A stretch of 64,000 nt of DNA. Source: CBDFNN01 sp965250215 (GTDB lineage Bacteria > Bacteroidota > Rhodothermia > Rhodothermales > DATKEJ01). Made by a program: the position numbers and the translations under genes. The notes below the pieces were generated by a model, which saw only the letters and a list, made by a program, of their open reading frames with translations, was not told the DNA's origin and did no database searches. Numbering within the stretch: position 1 is the stretch's first letter; every line of letters starts with the position of its first letter. The stretch is from contig CBDFNN010000004.1 of NCBI GenBank assembly GCA_965250215.1, positions 2,542,001-2,606,000 on the forward strand, in the 5' to 3' direction. Shown one piece after another: positions 52,874 to 60,910 of this stretch.

Positions 52874-54340
52874 ATGGTTCGAGTACGATTTGCCCCAAGT
52901 CCAACAGGATTACTACATATCGGTGGTCTAAGGACGGCCCTATACAACTATTTATTCGCAAGAAAGAATGGCGGGAAGTTCATTCTGCGTATAGAAGACA
53001 CCGATCGCAGTCGATTTGTAGAAGGTGCTGAAAAAGACATTCTTGACGGCTTAAAATGGGCTGGTTTGGATATTGATGAAGGTCCGGAGTCTGGAGGCGA
53101 ATATGGACCCTATCGGCAATCTGAGAGGGGAGACATTTACCTCAAGCATGCCCAGCAATTGATAGAGTTGGGAAAGGCCTATTACGCCTTTGATACCCCC
53201 GAGGAGTTAGAGCTTCTTCGGAACGAATCAGCTGACAAGGGAGAGGTGACGAAGTACGATTCCTCGACTAGAATTCGAATGAGAAATTCTCTTACCTTGG
53301 CTCCTAAAGAAGTTAATAAATTGCTTGAGGAGAATGCTCCATCTGTAATCAGACTAATGATTCCAGAGAATCAGATAATTAGGATTCAAGATCAAACGAG
53401 GGGAGAAGTTGAATTTCATTCATCCACGATTGATGATCAGATTCTTATAAAATCGGATGGCATGCCTACCTATCATCTTGCCGTCGTTGTTGATGATCAT
53501 TTTATGGGCATAACACACGTCGTTCGAGGAGTTGAATGGCTACCTTCTACACCAAAGCATGTCTATATGTATGAGGCTTTTGCTTGGGATGCTCCGGAGC
53601 TTGCTCATCTGCCCCTGATTCTAAGTCCAAGCGGAGGAAAACTCTCGAAAAGGAAGGCTGAAAAGGCAGGGATTCCTGTATTTTTACATGAGTACATGTC
53701 TGCGGGTTACGAGCCCGAGGCATTGATAAACTTCCTATTGTTCTTAGGTTGGAATCCAGGAACGGAACAAGAACTCTATTCGATGTCTGAGATGACTGAA
53801 GATTTCTCCTTTGAGCGGATTGGAAGCTCTGGAATGCAATTCGACTTGAATAAATTGTCCTGGTACAATCAGCAACACTTGATTAGAAAGCCAATCTCAG
53901 ATTTGGCAGAGCAATTTACTAAGGAATATACCGAGGCGGGCCTCTCAACTGGTGAGCTTGATATGAAAGCTATAGCTGCTTTGCTTGCCGAGAGGGTCGA
54001 GTTTGCCAAAGAGGCGCCAATGGTCGGATTGTTCTTTTCAACTTCACCTGATTCTTTCCCCGAGGACCTTCTAGAGCGAGTTAAACCTGGTAGTGCCATA
54101 CTATTAACATCATTATCTAAACGACTGCTTGAACTTGATAATTTCAGAGAAGACGAAATAAGATCTCTAATATCATCTGTAGCGGAGAAAAATGAAGTTA
54201 AAATGGGAGCACTAATGTTTCCCACTCGTCTTGCTATCACTGGTTCAGGAAAGGGTCCCGATCTGCTTCCTTCGATGGCTGTTCTTGGGGCAGAGGAGTG
54301 TCAGTCTCGCTTGGAATTTGCGGCAAGTAAATTCAACTGA
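52874..54340 (+). CDS. gltX: glutamyl-tRNA synthetase
   Basis: A 488-residue class I tRNA synthetase charging tRNA-Glu. The HIGH-type motif is APSPTGLLHIGG (8-18). The insertion and acceptor-binding domain follow. The KMSKS-type motif is GGKLSKRKA. IRIEDTDRSR and the FLLFLGWNPG segment are also typical. Length is normal. No glnS or gatCAB is in the window to say whether it also charges tRNA-Gln. No Shine-Dalgarno sequence precedes the ATG, as is common in this phylum. Confidence 0.97.
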   Translation: MVRVRFAPSPTGLLHIGGLRTALYNYLFARKNGGKFILRIEDTDRSRFVEGAEKDILDGLKWAGLDIDEGPESGGEYGPYRQSERGDIYLKHAQQLIELGKAYYAFDTPEELELLRNESADKGEVTKYDSSTRIRMRNSLTLAPKEVNKLLEENAPSVIRLMIPENQIIRIQDQTRGEVEFHSSTIDDQILIKSDGMPTYHLAVVVDDHFMGITHVVRGVEWLPSTPKHVYMYEAFAWDAPELAHLPLILSPSGGKLSKRKAEKAGIPVFLHEYMSAGYEPEALINFLLFLGWNPGTEQELYSMSEMTEDFSFERIGSSGMQFDLNKLSWYNQQHLIRKPISDLAEQFTKEYTEAGLSTGELDMKAIAALLAERVEFAKEAPMVGLFFSTSPDSFPEDLLERVKPGSAILLTSLSKRLLELDNFREDEIRSLISSVAEKNEVKMGALMFPTRLAITGSGKGPDLLPSMAVLGAEECQSRLEFAASKFN

Positions 54341-54342
54341 AA

Positions 54343-54432
54343 TGGTCATTGGTTTTTGGTTATTGGTTCTTAGTAATTGCAGATAGTTCTTGGCCCCCAA
54401 AACTAAAGACTATTAACCAAGAACCAAGTACC
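54343..54432. repeat. inverted pair of ACCAAAA-type arrays
   Basis: Starting 3 bases after the gltX stop, 54343-54372 reads GGTCATTGGTTTTTGG (reverse orientation). At 54389-54432 units of ACTAAAG, AACCAAG and AACCAAG read forward. The arms can pair over about 20 bases with interruptions (TTGGTTCTTAGT with the ACCAAGAACCAA stretch). There is no U-tract. Confidence 0.75.
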
Positions 54433-54519
54433 TTTCTTCTGAGCCTATTCTATCATAAAAGGCACATCGTATATTGAAAGGACAAATGTCCACATGCCAC
54501 TCACCTAAAGCTAGAATCA

Positions 54520-56256
54520 ATGAATCGTCTTGTATTTCTTACAATCCTCATCATTTCCTCGCTAAACCTCCCGGCAAGCGCACAAATTCAAATTACACTC
54601 GACGACTTTTCCGAGCGAGGCGGAAGTAGAGTAACTGGAGCGACCCATTTTGTCGATATCCAGTCGGCGGCTGATGATGCTCAGCTTCAAGCCCTTGGAA
54701 ATGCCTCTGGAGCCAACCAAGTTTGGGACATGTCAGGATTTACTTTTGAGAACGATCCTGGACCCATCGACTACTTTGTCGAAATTTTTGATCCGGCGGC
54801 AATGTCTCATCCAGGTCATGACGTCGCAGGCTTTCAGGCTGCAAATTGCGTCTTAGTAACTCCAGACAGTATCAGCGGATTTGGATTCGATGGCTACACT
54901 TATTTCACAGTTTCAAGCGCATCGGTAATTGGTCGCGGTACTCTGTTAATGGGGGCGATTAACCTACAGGGTGTTTCTGATCCCGGCGATCTTCAATTGG
55001 ATTTTCCAATGGAGTTTGGAAAAACGATCCAATCGGACTTTACGGTAAGACAAACCGGGCCAATCAATGCGAATACTTTGCATTCCGTAACTCAGGTTAT
55101 CGATGGCTGGGGAACCTTGAAAACACCTTGGGGAGAGGAACCTGCGCTTCGAATCATGAGAACAGAGACCGTTCAGGGCCAGCCCTTTGACGAAGTAGAT
55201 GTCTCTTTTATTACAGAAAGCCAAGCTCGGCACGATGCTAATATCGGTTGGGATCCAGTCCTTAATCGATGGTCTTCGTTAGGTGTAACGGTTTCGACAA
55301 TAAGTGCAGGAGGGGGAGAGCTTTGTGGGGGAGGAATTAGCACTGCAACTGGGGTTCTTCTTGTTGTCGCGGATGCTTCAGACTTAAACGCATCGGATAT
55401 AGCAATTCGTGATATGCTTATCAGTCTTTCTCTGACAGTGGAAATCAAGAGTGACGAAACAGCATCTACAGACGACGCCAACGGCCGTGATATGATTGTC
55501 ATTTCTGGAAGCGTTGATCCCGATCAAATCGCTGCAGATTGGTCAAGCGCAGCTATACCTGTAGTCTCACTGGACTCAGGATTCTACGACAATCTCGGAA
55601 TGACAGGATCGACTGAAGGCACCAACTTCGGATTGACTGGCGCTTTTGATACGATAAATATCAGCAATGCCGCCCATCCTATTGCAAATGGATATACAGG
55701 TGATGCCATGGTTCTGAACTCAACAGCAGCCATGAACTGGGGACTACCGGGTTCAGGAGCAGAGACAGTAGCTAGTGCGGGATCCCAGTCTGTGTTGTTT
55801 ACCAATGAGACCGGAAGTGCAATGGAAGCGGGAGATGCACCGGCTAGGCGTGCGGCCTTCTTCATGGACGATGGTGCAGCTGCAATCGCCAGTAGCGATG
55901 GTCTCCTTCTTCTCAAACATACTTTTCTTTGGGGCTTGGGCCGAGAGGGGGAGATAACGACAAATGTTAGTGCAGAAAACGACCAGTTTCCAGAGTCATT
56001 CAGTCTTGATCAGAACTATCCTAATCCCTTCAATCCCAGTACTATGATTCCATTCACCCTGAAGGAATCCGGACACGCAAGGCTAGGAGTCTATAATGTC
56101 ATGGGTCAGGAACTGGGATTACTGATTAATCGGAATTTAAGTGCTGGGAAACACTCAGTAGAATTTGATGCCTCTGCGTTGCCAAGTGGAATTTATCTAT
56201 ACCGTCTTGATTTAGACGGTGCTCAATCGCAGAGACAGATGATTCTTCAGAAGTGA
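54520..56256 (+). CDS. type IX-secreted protein of unknown function
   Basis: A 578-residue secreted protein (signal peptide FLTILIISSLNLPASAQ). Residues about 25-260 form a beta-rich domain seen in other Bacteroidota secreted proteins without a known role. Residues about 270-480 look like a Rossmann-like or ThuA-like fold (TGVLLVVADASDLNASD, NGRDMIVISGSVDPDQI, IPVVSLDSGFYD, AAFFMDDGAAA). The end is a classic type IX sorting domain (LDQNYPNPFNPSTMIPFTL, then ARLGVYNVMGQEL and GIYLYRLDLDG). It should be exported across the outer membrane and anchored or released. It is flanked by repeat arrays on both sides. Confidence 0.82.
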   Translation: MNRLVFLTILIISSLNLPASAQIQITLDDFSERGGSRVTGATHFVDIQSAADDAQLQALGNASGANQVWDMSGFTFENDPGPIDYFVEIFDPAAMSHPGHDVAGFQAANCVLVTPDSISGFGFDGYTYFTVSSASVIGRGTLLMGAINLQGVSDPGDLQLDFPMEFGKTIQSDFTVRQTGPINANTLHSVTQVIDGWGTLKTPWGEEPALRIMRTETVQGQPFDEVDVSFITESQARHDANIGWDPVLNRWSSLGVTVSTISAGGGELCGGGISTATGVLLVVADASDLNASDIAIRDMLISLSLTVEIKSDETASTDDANGRDMIVISGSVDPDQIAADWSSAAIPVVSLDSGFYDNLGMTGSTEGTNFGLTGAFDTINISNAAHPIANGYTGDAMVLNSTAAMNWGLPGSGAETVASAGSQSVLFTNETGSAMEAGDAPARRAAFFMDDGAAAIASSDGLLLLKHTFLWGLGREGEITTNVSAENDQFPESFSLDQNYPNPFNPSTMIPFTLKESGHARLGVYNVMGQELGLLINRNLSAGKHSVEFDASALPSGIYLYRLDLDGAQSQRQMILQK

Positions 56257-56438
56257 TATCCGATTCTCCGATAATGCGAAATTAAAATTGCTTGGACTTT
56301 CGGCCAGAGATGTTTCGTGTGGTAATCTGGAAGGCCTGAGAGATTTTATTCTCATCGAGTCGGACAATCGGTTGATCGGACTATCGGACTATCGGACAAT
56401 CTGATGTTCTGAGAATCTGATGCTCTGCTTTTCCGAAA
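56257..56438. repeat. octamer arrays in opposite orientations
   Basis: Immediately after the stop, 56257-56277 reads TCCGATTCTCCGATAAT. At 56359-56438 units TCGGACAA, TCGGACTA (twice) and TCGGACAA, then CTGATGTT / CTGATGCT-type units, read in the opposite sense, ending about 50 bases before the mutase start. Confidence 0.75.
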
Positions 56439-56489
56439 CCTCAATAGAGAGCTCTGGTTTAGGATCAAAAGTCCAAACCGAGATCCATA

Positions 56490-58046
56490 ATGTCGTTGTC
56501 AGAAGAATTCCAAACCCCTTCAGGAATTCCGATTCCAAGTACATTCGAAGACGCTGAGGAGAAAGCGGGGGAGTACCCTTATACGAAAGGAGTCTATCCC
56601 GAAATGTATCGTCAACGTAAATGGACGATGCGCCAGTATGCTGGTTTCTCTACGGCTAAGGCGTCAAATGAGCGCTATAAATACCTGTTAGGCCAAGGCG
56701 TAAACGGGCTATCCGTAGCTTTCGATCTCCCAACACAAATTGGATATGACTCAGATGACTCAATGGCGGAAGGTGAGGTTGGAAGGGTAGGAGTTGCGAT
56801 CGATTCAATAAAGGACGTAGAGGCCCTTTTCGAGGGTATCAAATTGGATGAGGTCACAACATCCATGACCATAAATTCCACAGCAGCTATACTCTTAGCA
56901 TTTTATGTGTCCGTAGCAAAGAAGCAGGGTGCGGATCTTTCTCGACTCGGTGGCACTATTCAAAACGACATATTAAAAGAGTACGCGGCCCGCGGTACCT
57001 ATATCTATCCTCCAGCACCCTCGATGAGACTCGTCACCGATGTCTTCGAATGGTGCGCCAAAGAGCTACCACGCTGGAATACAATCTCCATTTCGGGCTA
57101 CCACATTAGAGAGGCTGGATCGACGGCAACGCAGGAATTGGCTTTTACCTTGGCAAATGGAATAGCGTACGTACAAGCGGCCGTAGACAAAGGATTGGAC
57201 GTTGATGTTTTTGGATCTCGGCTCTCATTTTTCTTTAATGCTCATAATGACTTCTTCGAGGAGGTTGCCAAATTTCGAGCAGCTCGTCGGATATGGGCTA
57301 AAATTATGAAAGATCGCTTTGGTGCTACGAGGCCCAAAGCGCAGATGTGTCGATTCCATACCCAAACAGGGGGATCCACATTGGCCGCAAGACAAATCGA
57401 GAATAATGTCGCACGTGTAACGATCCAGGCCATGGCTGCAGTAATGGGCGGTACACAGAGCCTACACACAAATGGTGCCGATGAGGCGCTCTCCTTGCCC
57501 TCAGAGAACGCCGCCAGGACAGCTCTTCGTACCCAGCAGATTATTGCTGAGGAGTCCGGAATCACGAGTGCTATCGACCCGCTTGGTGGATCTCATTACG
57601 TCGAATATTTGACAGACGAAATGGAAAAGGACAGCATGGAAATCATAGCCAAGATCGATGAGATGGGTGGTGCCGTAAAAGCCGTTTTAAATGGATACAT
57701 GCAGTCAGAAATCGCGCGATCGGCATACCAATATCAGAAGATGGTTGAGGCTGGGGAGCAAATCGTTGTTGGAGTGAACGCCTATACAAATGCTGGAGGA
57801 GATGAAGTCGGGTCCAGCTTCAGTTTCGATTCTAGTACTCAAGACAGACAAATTGAGCAACTGAAGTCCTTCAAGGAGGCTAGGAATGCGATGGTAATTG
57901 AGGGTCACCTGAGGACATTGTCGGATGTCGCGAAAACTGACCAAAACATATTCCCGTCAATATTAAGTGCGGTGGAAGGTTTTTGTACTCTTGGCGAGAT
58001 CTCGAATGTGTTAAGGGTGTGCTGGGGAGAATACCAACATGGCTAG
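56490..58046 (+). CDS. acyl-CoA mutase large subunit (methylmalonyl-CoA mutase type)
   Basis: A 518-residue TIM-barrel subunit of a cobalamin-dependent acyl-CoA mutase. Segments YPYTKGVYPEMYRQRKWTMR, GLSVAFDLPTQIGYDSD, GGTIQNDILKEYAARGTYI, ISISGYHIREAG and GGTQSLHTNGADEALSLPSE are diagnostic. It ends after the substrate-binding barrel; the B12-binding domain (DxHxxG) is absent, so it needs a separate small subunit, not found here. It would convert (R)-methylmalonyl-CoA and succinyl-CoA, or a related branched acyl-CoA pair. The substrate cannot be fixed without an alignment. Confidence 0.92.
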   Translation: MSLSEEFQTPSGIPIPSTFEDAEEKAGEYPYTKGVYPEMYRQRKWTMRQYAGFSTAKASNERYKYLLGQGVNGLSVAFDLPTQIGYDSDDSMAEGEVGRVGVAIDSIKDVEALFEGIKLDEVTTSMTINSTAAILLAFYVSVAKKQGADLSRLGGTIQNDILKEYAARGTYIYPPAPSMRLVTDVFEWCAKELPRWNTISISGYHIREAGSTATQELAFTLANGIAYVQAAVDKGLDVDVFGSRLSFFFNAHNDFFEEVAKFRAARRIWAKIMKDRFGATRPKAQMCRFHTQTGGSTLAARQIENNVARVTIQAMAAVMGGTQSLHTNGADEALSLPSENAARTALRTQQIIAEESGITSAIDPLGGSHYVEYLTDEMEKDSMEIIAKIDEMGGAVKAVLNGYMQSEIARSAYQYQKMVEAGEQIVVGVNAYTNAGGDEVGSSFSFDSSTQDRQIEQLKSFKEARNAMVIEGHLRTLSDVAKTDQNIFPSILSAVEGFCTLGEISNVLRVCWGEYQHG

Positions 58047-58093
58047 TAGCATAGCCGAGGGCTCTGCATTCGAAACCCGTTGTCAATTCACTA

Positions 58094-58669
58094 TCAGTCT
58101 CTGGGATCTGAGACAAGGTCATCGCGATCTGCGGCTAACTCCCTATATCGAGCGACTGCCTCTGCGAGGCAAATCCCGGTCGCCACGGCAACATTCAAAG
58201 ATTGCTTGAATCCGTATTGCGGAATTTCAAAGGCTAAGTCACAACGCTGCATTAGCTCTTCAGATACGCCATCGATCTCATTGCCTAGAATGATGCAAAG
58301 GGGAAAATTATTTTGAGAGAGTCTTTTAGGCTCAGTAGAAATATCACAGATCTCAAGTGCGGCTATTGTGTAGGCTTGCTCCTTTAGGGCGTCGACTAAT
58401 TGAATGGTAGTCTTCATGTCCTGAGACCTCCATGGGACAATATCTTGAGCACCCAAGGCAGAGCGATGCAGGTTTTTCTTAGCAGGAGTGGGAGTTATTC
58501 CGGTCAGTATGAGTTCTTCTATGCGAAAGGCGTCAGCCGATCTAAATATCGATCCAACATTTTCTGCGGATCTTATATTATCTAAGACACAAAGAATCGG
58601 ATGAAATGCGCGGTCCTTGAGTTCATCCGCAGTGTGACGCGGAATCTCCTCGTGCTTGAGTTTTCTCAT
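58094..58669 (-). CDS. TrmH-family (SpoU) RNA 2'-O-ribose methyltransferase
   Basis: A 191-residue SPOUT methyltransferase. Motif 1 is LDNIRSAENVGSIFRSADAF (about 29-48) with the catalytic Arg/Asn, motif 2 is IILGNEIDGVS, and motif 3 is IPQYGFKQSLNVAVATGICL, which make the knotted SAM site. The small size, without an N-terminal RNA-binding domain of the RlmB kind, fits TrmH-like enzymes. It would methylate tRNA or rRNA. It lies convergent to the mutase gene, 47 bases apart, and divergent from the FG-GAP gene. Confidence 0.9.
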   Translation of the reverse strand: MRKLKHEEIPRHTADELKDRAFHPILCVLDNIRSAENVGSIFRSADAFRIEELILTGITPTPAKKNLHRSALGAQDIVPWRSQDMKTTIQLVDALKEQAYTIAALEICDISTEPKRLSQNNFPLCIILGNEIDGVSEELMQRCDLAFEIPQYGFKQSLNVAVATGICLAEAVARYRELAADRDDLVSDPRD

Positions 58670-58761
58670 GGAGGAATCTAGTAAACTGATTCGATTGGAA
58701 GTTATATTCTCAGAGAAATCGATAAGGCTTCAAGATAGAATCAAAAAAATATTTCGTCTCA

Positions 58762-60555
58762 ATGCGCCGCAGATTACTTCCAATAATTAGTGCCATTATC
58801 GCGCTTCTTCTTACTCCGGAATTCCTTGTCTCTCAAGGCTACCACAATGTCACATCAGATTTCTTAATTGAACATGAAGTCATGGATGCACACAGGACGA
58901 ATTTTGGAAGCGGCGTAAGTTTCTTGGATATCGATTTGGATGGATTTGACGATCTAATAATCACAAACGGACCTGGAATTCCTTTCTCAGTTTACATAAA
59001 CGAAGCAGGTCTAGGTTTCACAGAAGCAGATTTGCTATTGGATGGAATCGAGCACTTGGATTCCGAGATGGTCTCTTGGGCCGACTATGACAATGACGGT
59101 GATCTCGATTTATTTGTCAGCTATAGCCTAGGTAATAATAAGCTATATCAGAATCAGGGTGATCTGAGTTTTGTGGATGTTAGCGCTGTGGCAGGTATAG
59201 ATGGTGATTCACCACATAGTTCGGGACAAATCTGGGCGGATTTCGATAACGATGGTCTCCTAGACATCTTTGTTTCATCCCAGCTTCAGACTTCAGCAAA
59301 CGAGGGGCAAAACTTTCTATATCGAAACCTTGGAGACGGTAGTTTTTCAGAAATGGCAGCAACATCGGGTGTGGCAGAAGCCAGAATTGCGCTGACCACA
59401 TCGGCGATAGACTACAACAACGATGGACGCCTAGACATTTACATCGCAAACGACAAGGCTTTAGGCAATCAGTTATTTAGAAATGACGGCAATATGCAGT
59501 TCAGTGATGTCAGCTCCGAGTCAGGCTCTGGAATCAAAATTGACAACATGGGAATTGCGGTTGCTGACTATGACAACGATGGCTTTTTTGATTTGTATCT
59601 GACGAATTCACCTCCAGGTAATGTTCTGCTTCGAAATAGAGGCGATGGAAGCTTCGAGGATGTTACTGATAGTCAAAAAGTAGGTGTCTACCTTCTGTGT
59701 TGGGGCGCTTTATTTCTAGATTTCAATTTGGATGGCTGGGAGGATTTGCATGTCTCAGTTTCTGGCGAGGACTATGATGGAAATGGAGAAACTCGAAATC
59801 ATATGCTTAGAAATTTGAATGACTCTCCACTTTTGAAATCATTCGTTTCACAGCCACAACTTGAGCCGACTACAAATCCAGTTCGAACCTGGGGAAGTGC
59901 AATCGGTGACTTCAACAACGACGGCTTAATTGACATTGCCGAATTCAATAATGCGAGCAATTTCGCACTGTGGCAGAGCCAAATAGATAACGTTGGGCAT
60001 TGGATCAAATTTAAGGTTGAAGGAACGAGATCCAATCGAGACGGAATCGGAGCTTTGGTCACAGTTTATAGCAATGATCACATTCAACGTAGGCAAATAA
60101 CGGCATCGACAAGTTATCGCTCGCAATCAAGTTACACACAAACTCTCGGCTTGGGCGGAACTACGGTCATTGACTCTGTGCAGGTCAAATGGCCATCTGG
60201 AGTTCTTGACACCTGGTACGATTTGGAGTCTGAAACGCTTCATAACCTAGTCGAGGCTACAACGGATACAGAAGGGACTAAGGAGATTCCAATGGCAACT
60301 GAACTCTCAATCAGTTCCTTTCCTAATCCCTTTTCGAATGGCGTGGATATCGATTTGGAGCTGAATAATGAATCCAAAGTCAGTCTCGTCATCGTAGACC
60401 TTCTTGGACGTAACATCCGCACTCTAGAGGTTCTCTCTTCTCGGGTTCATTGGGATGGAAAAGATGACTTAGGATTGGAGGTGCTGTCAGGGCACTATGT
60501 TGCCCTTCTAAGCCAAGGTCGGCAGGTCGTAAGACACATAATGACTAAGAAGTAA
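58762..60555 (+). CDS. type IX-secreted FG-GAP/ASPIC-UnbV (CRTAC1-like) protein
   Basis: A 597-residue secreted protein (signal peptide PIISAIIALLLTPEFLVSQ). Residues about 45-400 are FG-GAP repeats with calcium loops (DIDLDGFDDL, DYDNDGDLDL, DFDNDGLLDI, DYNNDGRLDI, DYDNDGFFDL, DFNNDGLIDI). An ASPIC/UnbV domain follows (about 415-490, WIKFKVEGTRSNRDGIGALVTV, then YTQTLGLG and VQVKWPSG). The C-terminal domain (SSFPNPFSNGVDIDLEL ... VHWDGKDD) is a type IX sorting domain. The fold suits cell-surface binding. Its ligand is unknown. Confidence 0.88.
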   Translation: MRRRLLPIISAIIALLLTPEFLVSQGYHNVTSDFLIEHEVMDAHRTNFGSGVSFLDIDLDGFDDLIITNGPGIPFSVYINEAGLGFTEADLLLDGIEHLDSEMVSWADYDNDGDLDLFVSYSLGNNKLYQNQGDLSFVDVSAVAGIDGDSPHSSGQIWADFDNDGLLDIFVSSQLQTSANEGQNFLYRNLGDGSFSEMAATSGVAEARIALTTSAIDYNNDGRLDIYIANDKALGNQLFRNDGNMQFSDVSSESGSGIKIDNMGIAVADYDNDGFFDLYLTNSPPGNVLLRNRGDGSFEDVTDSQKVGVYLLCWGALFLDFNLDGWEDLHVSVSGEDYDGNGETRNHMLRNLNDSPLLKSFVSQPQLEPTTNPVRTWGSAIGDFNNDGLIDIAEFNNASNFALWQSQIDNVGHWIKFKVEGTRSNRDGIGALVTVYSNDHIQRRQITASTSYRSQSSYTQTLGLGGTTVIDSVQVKWPSGVLDTWYDLESETLHNLVEATTDTEGTKEIPMATELSISSFPNPFSNGVDIDLELNNESKVSLVIVDLLGRNIRTLEVLSSRVHWDGKDDLGLEVLSGHYVALLSQGRQVVRHIMTKK

Positions 60556-60857
60556 AAAAGCTCCTGAAGGAGAACTAGGCAATATCTGGGACCACAATTC
60601 ATGCTCATCCTTATTAAAGATTCGATCTAGATTGCGTCACGCTCACCACATTTTCAAACACGCTCGTGATCGGTCTCTCGGATTCGAGACCTGGCATTCA
60701 TCTCTGAGGAAAAATTCCCTGACTCGAGCGGTGGTTTTTGAGAGCCGGATCACAACATAGAAGAGTCAATCTGAGAATTCTGCCGCAAATCCTTCGGGTC
60801 GAACGGAGCTCAATATTCCGACTGTGATTAAGTCGGAAATAGGCTCATAAAGAAGAC
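60556..60857. other. intergenic region, nothing recognised
   Basis: About 300 bases between convergent genes. CTCCTGAAGGAG just after the FG-GAP stop is a small palindrome without a T-tract. No gene, RNA or heptamer array was seen. Confidence 0.5.
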
Positions 60858-60891
60858 ATAAAAAAGAGGGGTCGCACAAGCGACCCCTCTT
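60858..60891 (-). terminator. rho-independent terminator of the M36 peptidase gene
   Basis: A perfect 12-bp stem AAGAGGGGTCGC / GCGACCCCTCTT with a 4-base loop. On the minus strand it is followed by TTTTTTATG. It begins 19 bases after the peptidase stop codon. It may also stop plus-strand transcripts from the FG-GAP gene, though the plus-side T-run is weak. Confidence 0.92.
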
Positions 60892-60910
60892 CAATTCTAC
60901 CAGCCCTTTG

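Noticed and set aside
60562..60573. CTCCTGAAGGAG palindrome after the FG-GAP gene
   Set aside because: The stem is too short for an intrinsic terminator and no T-run follows.
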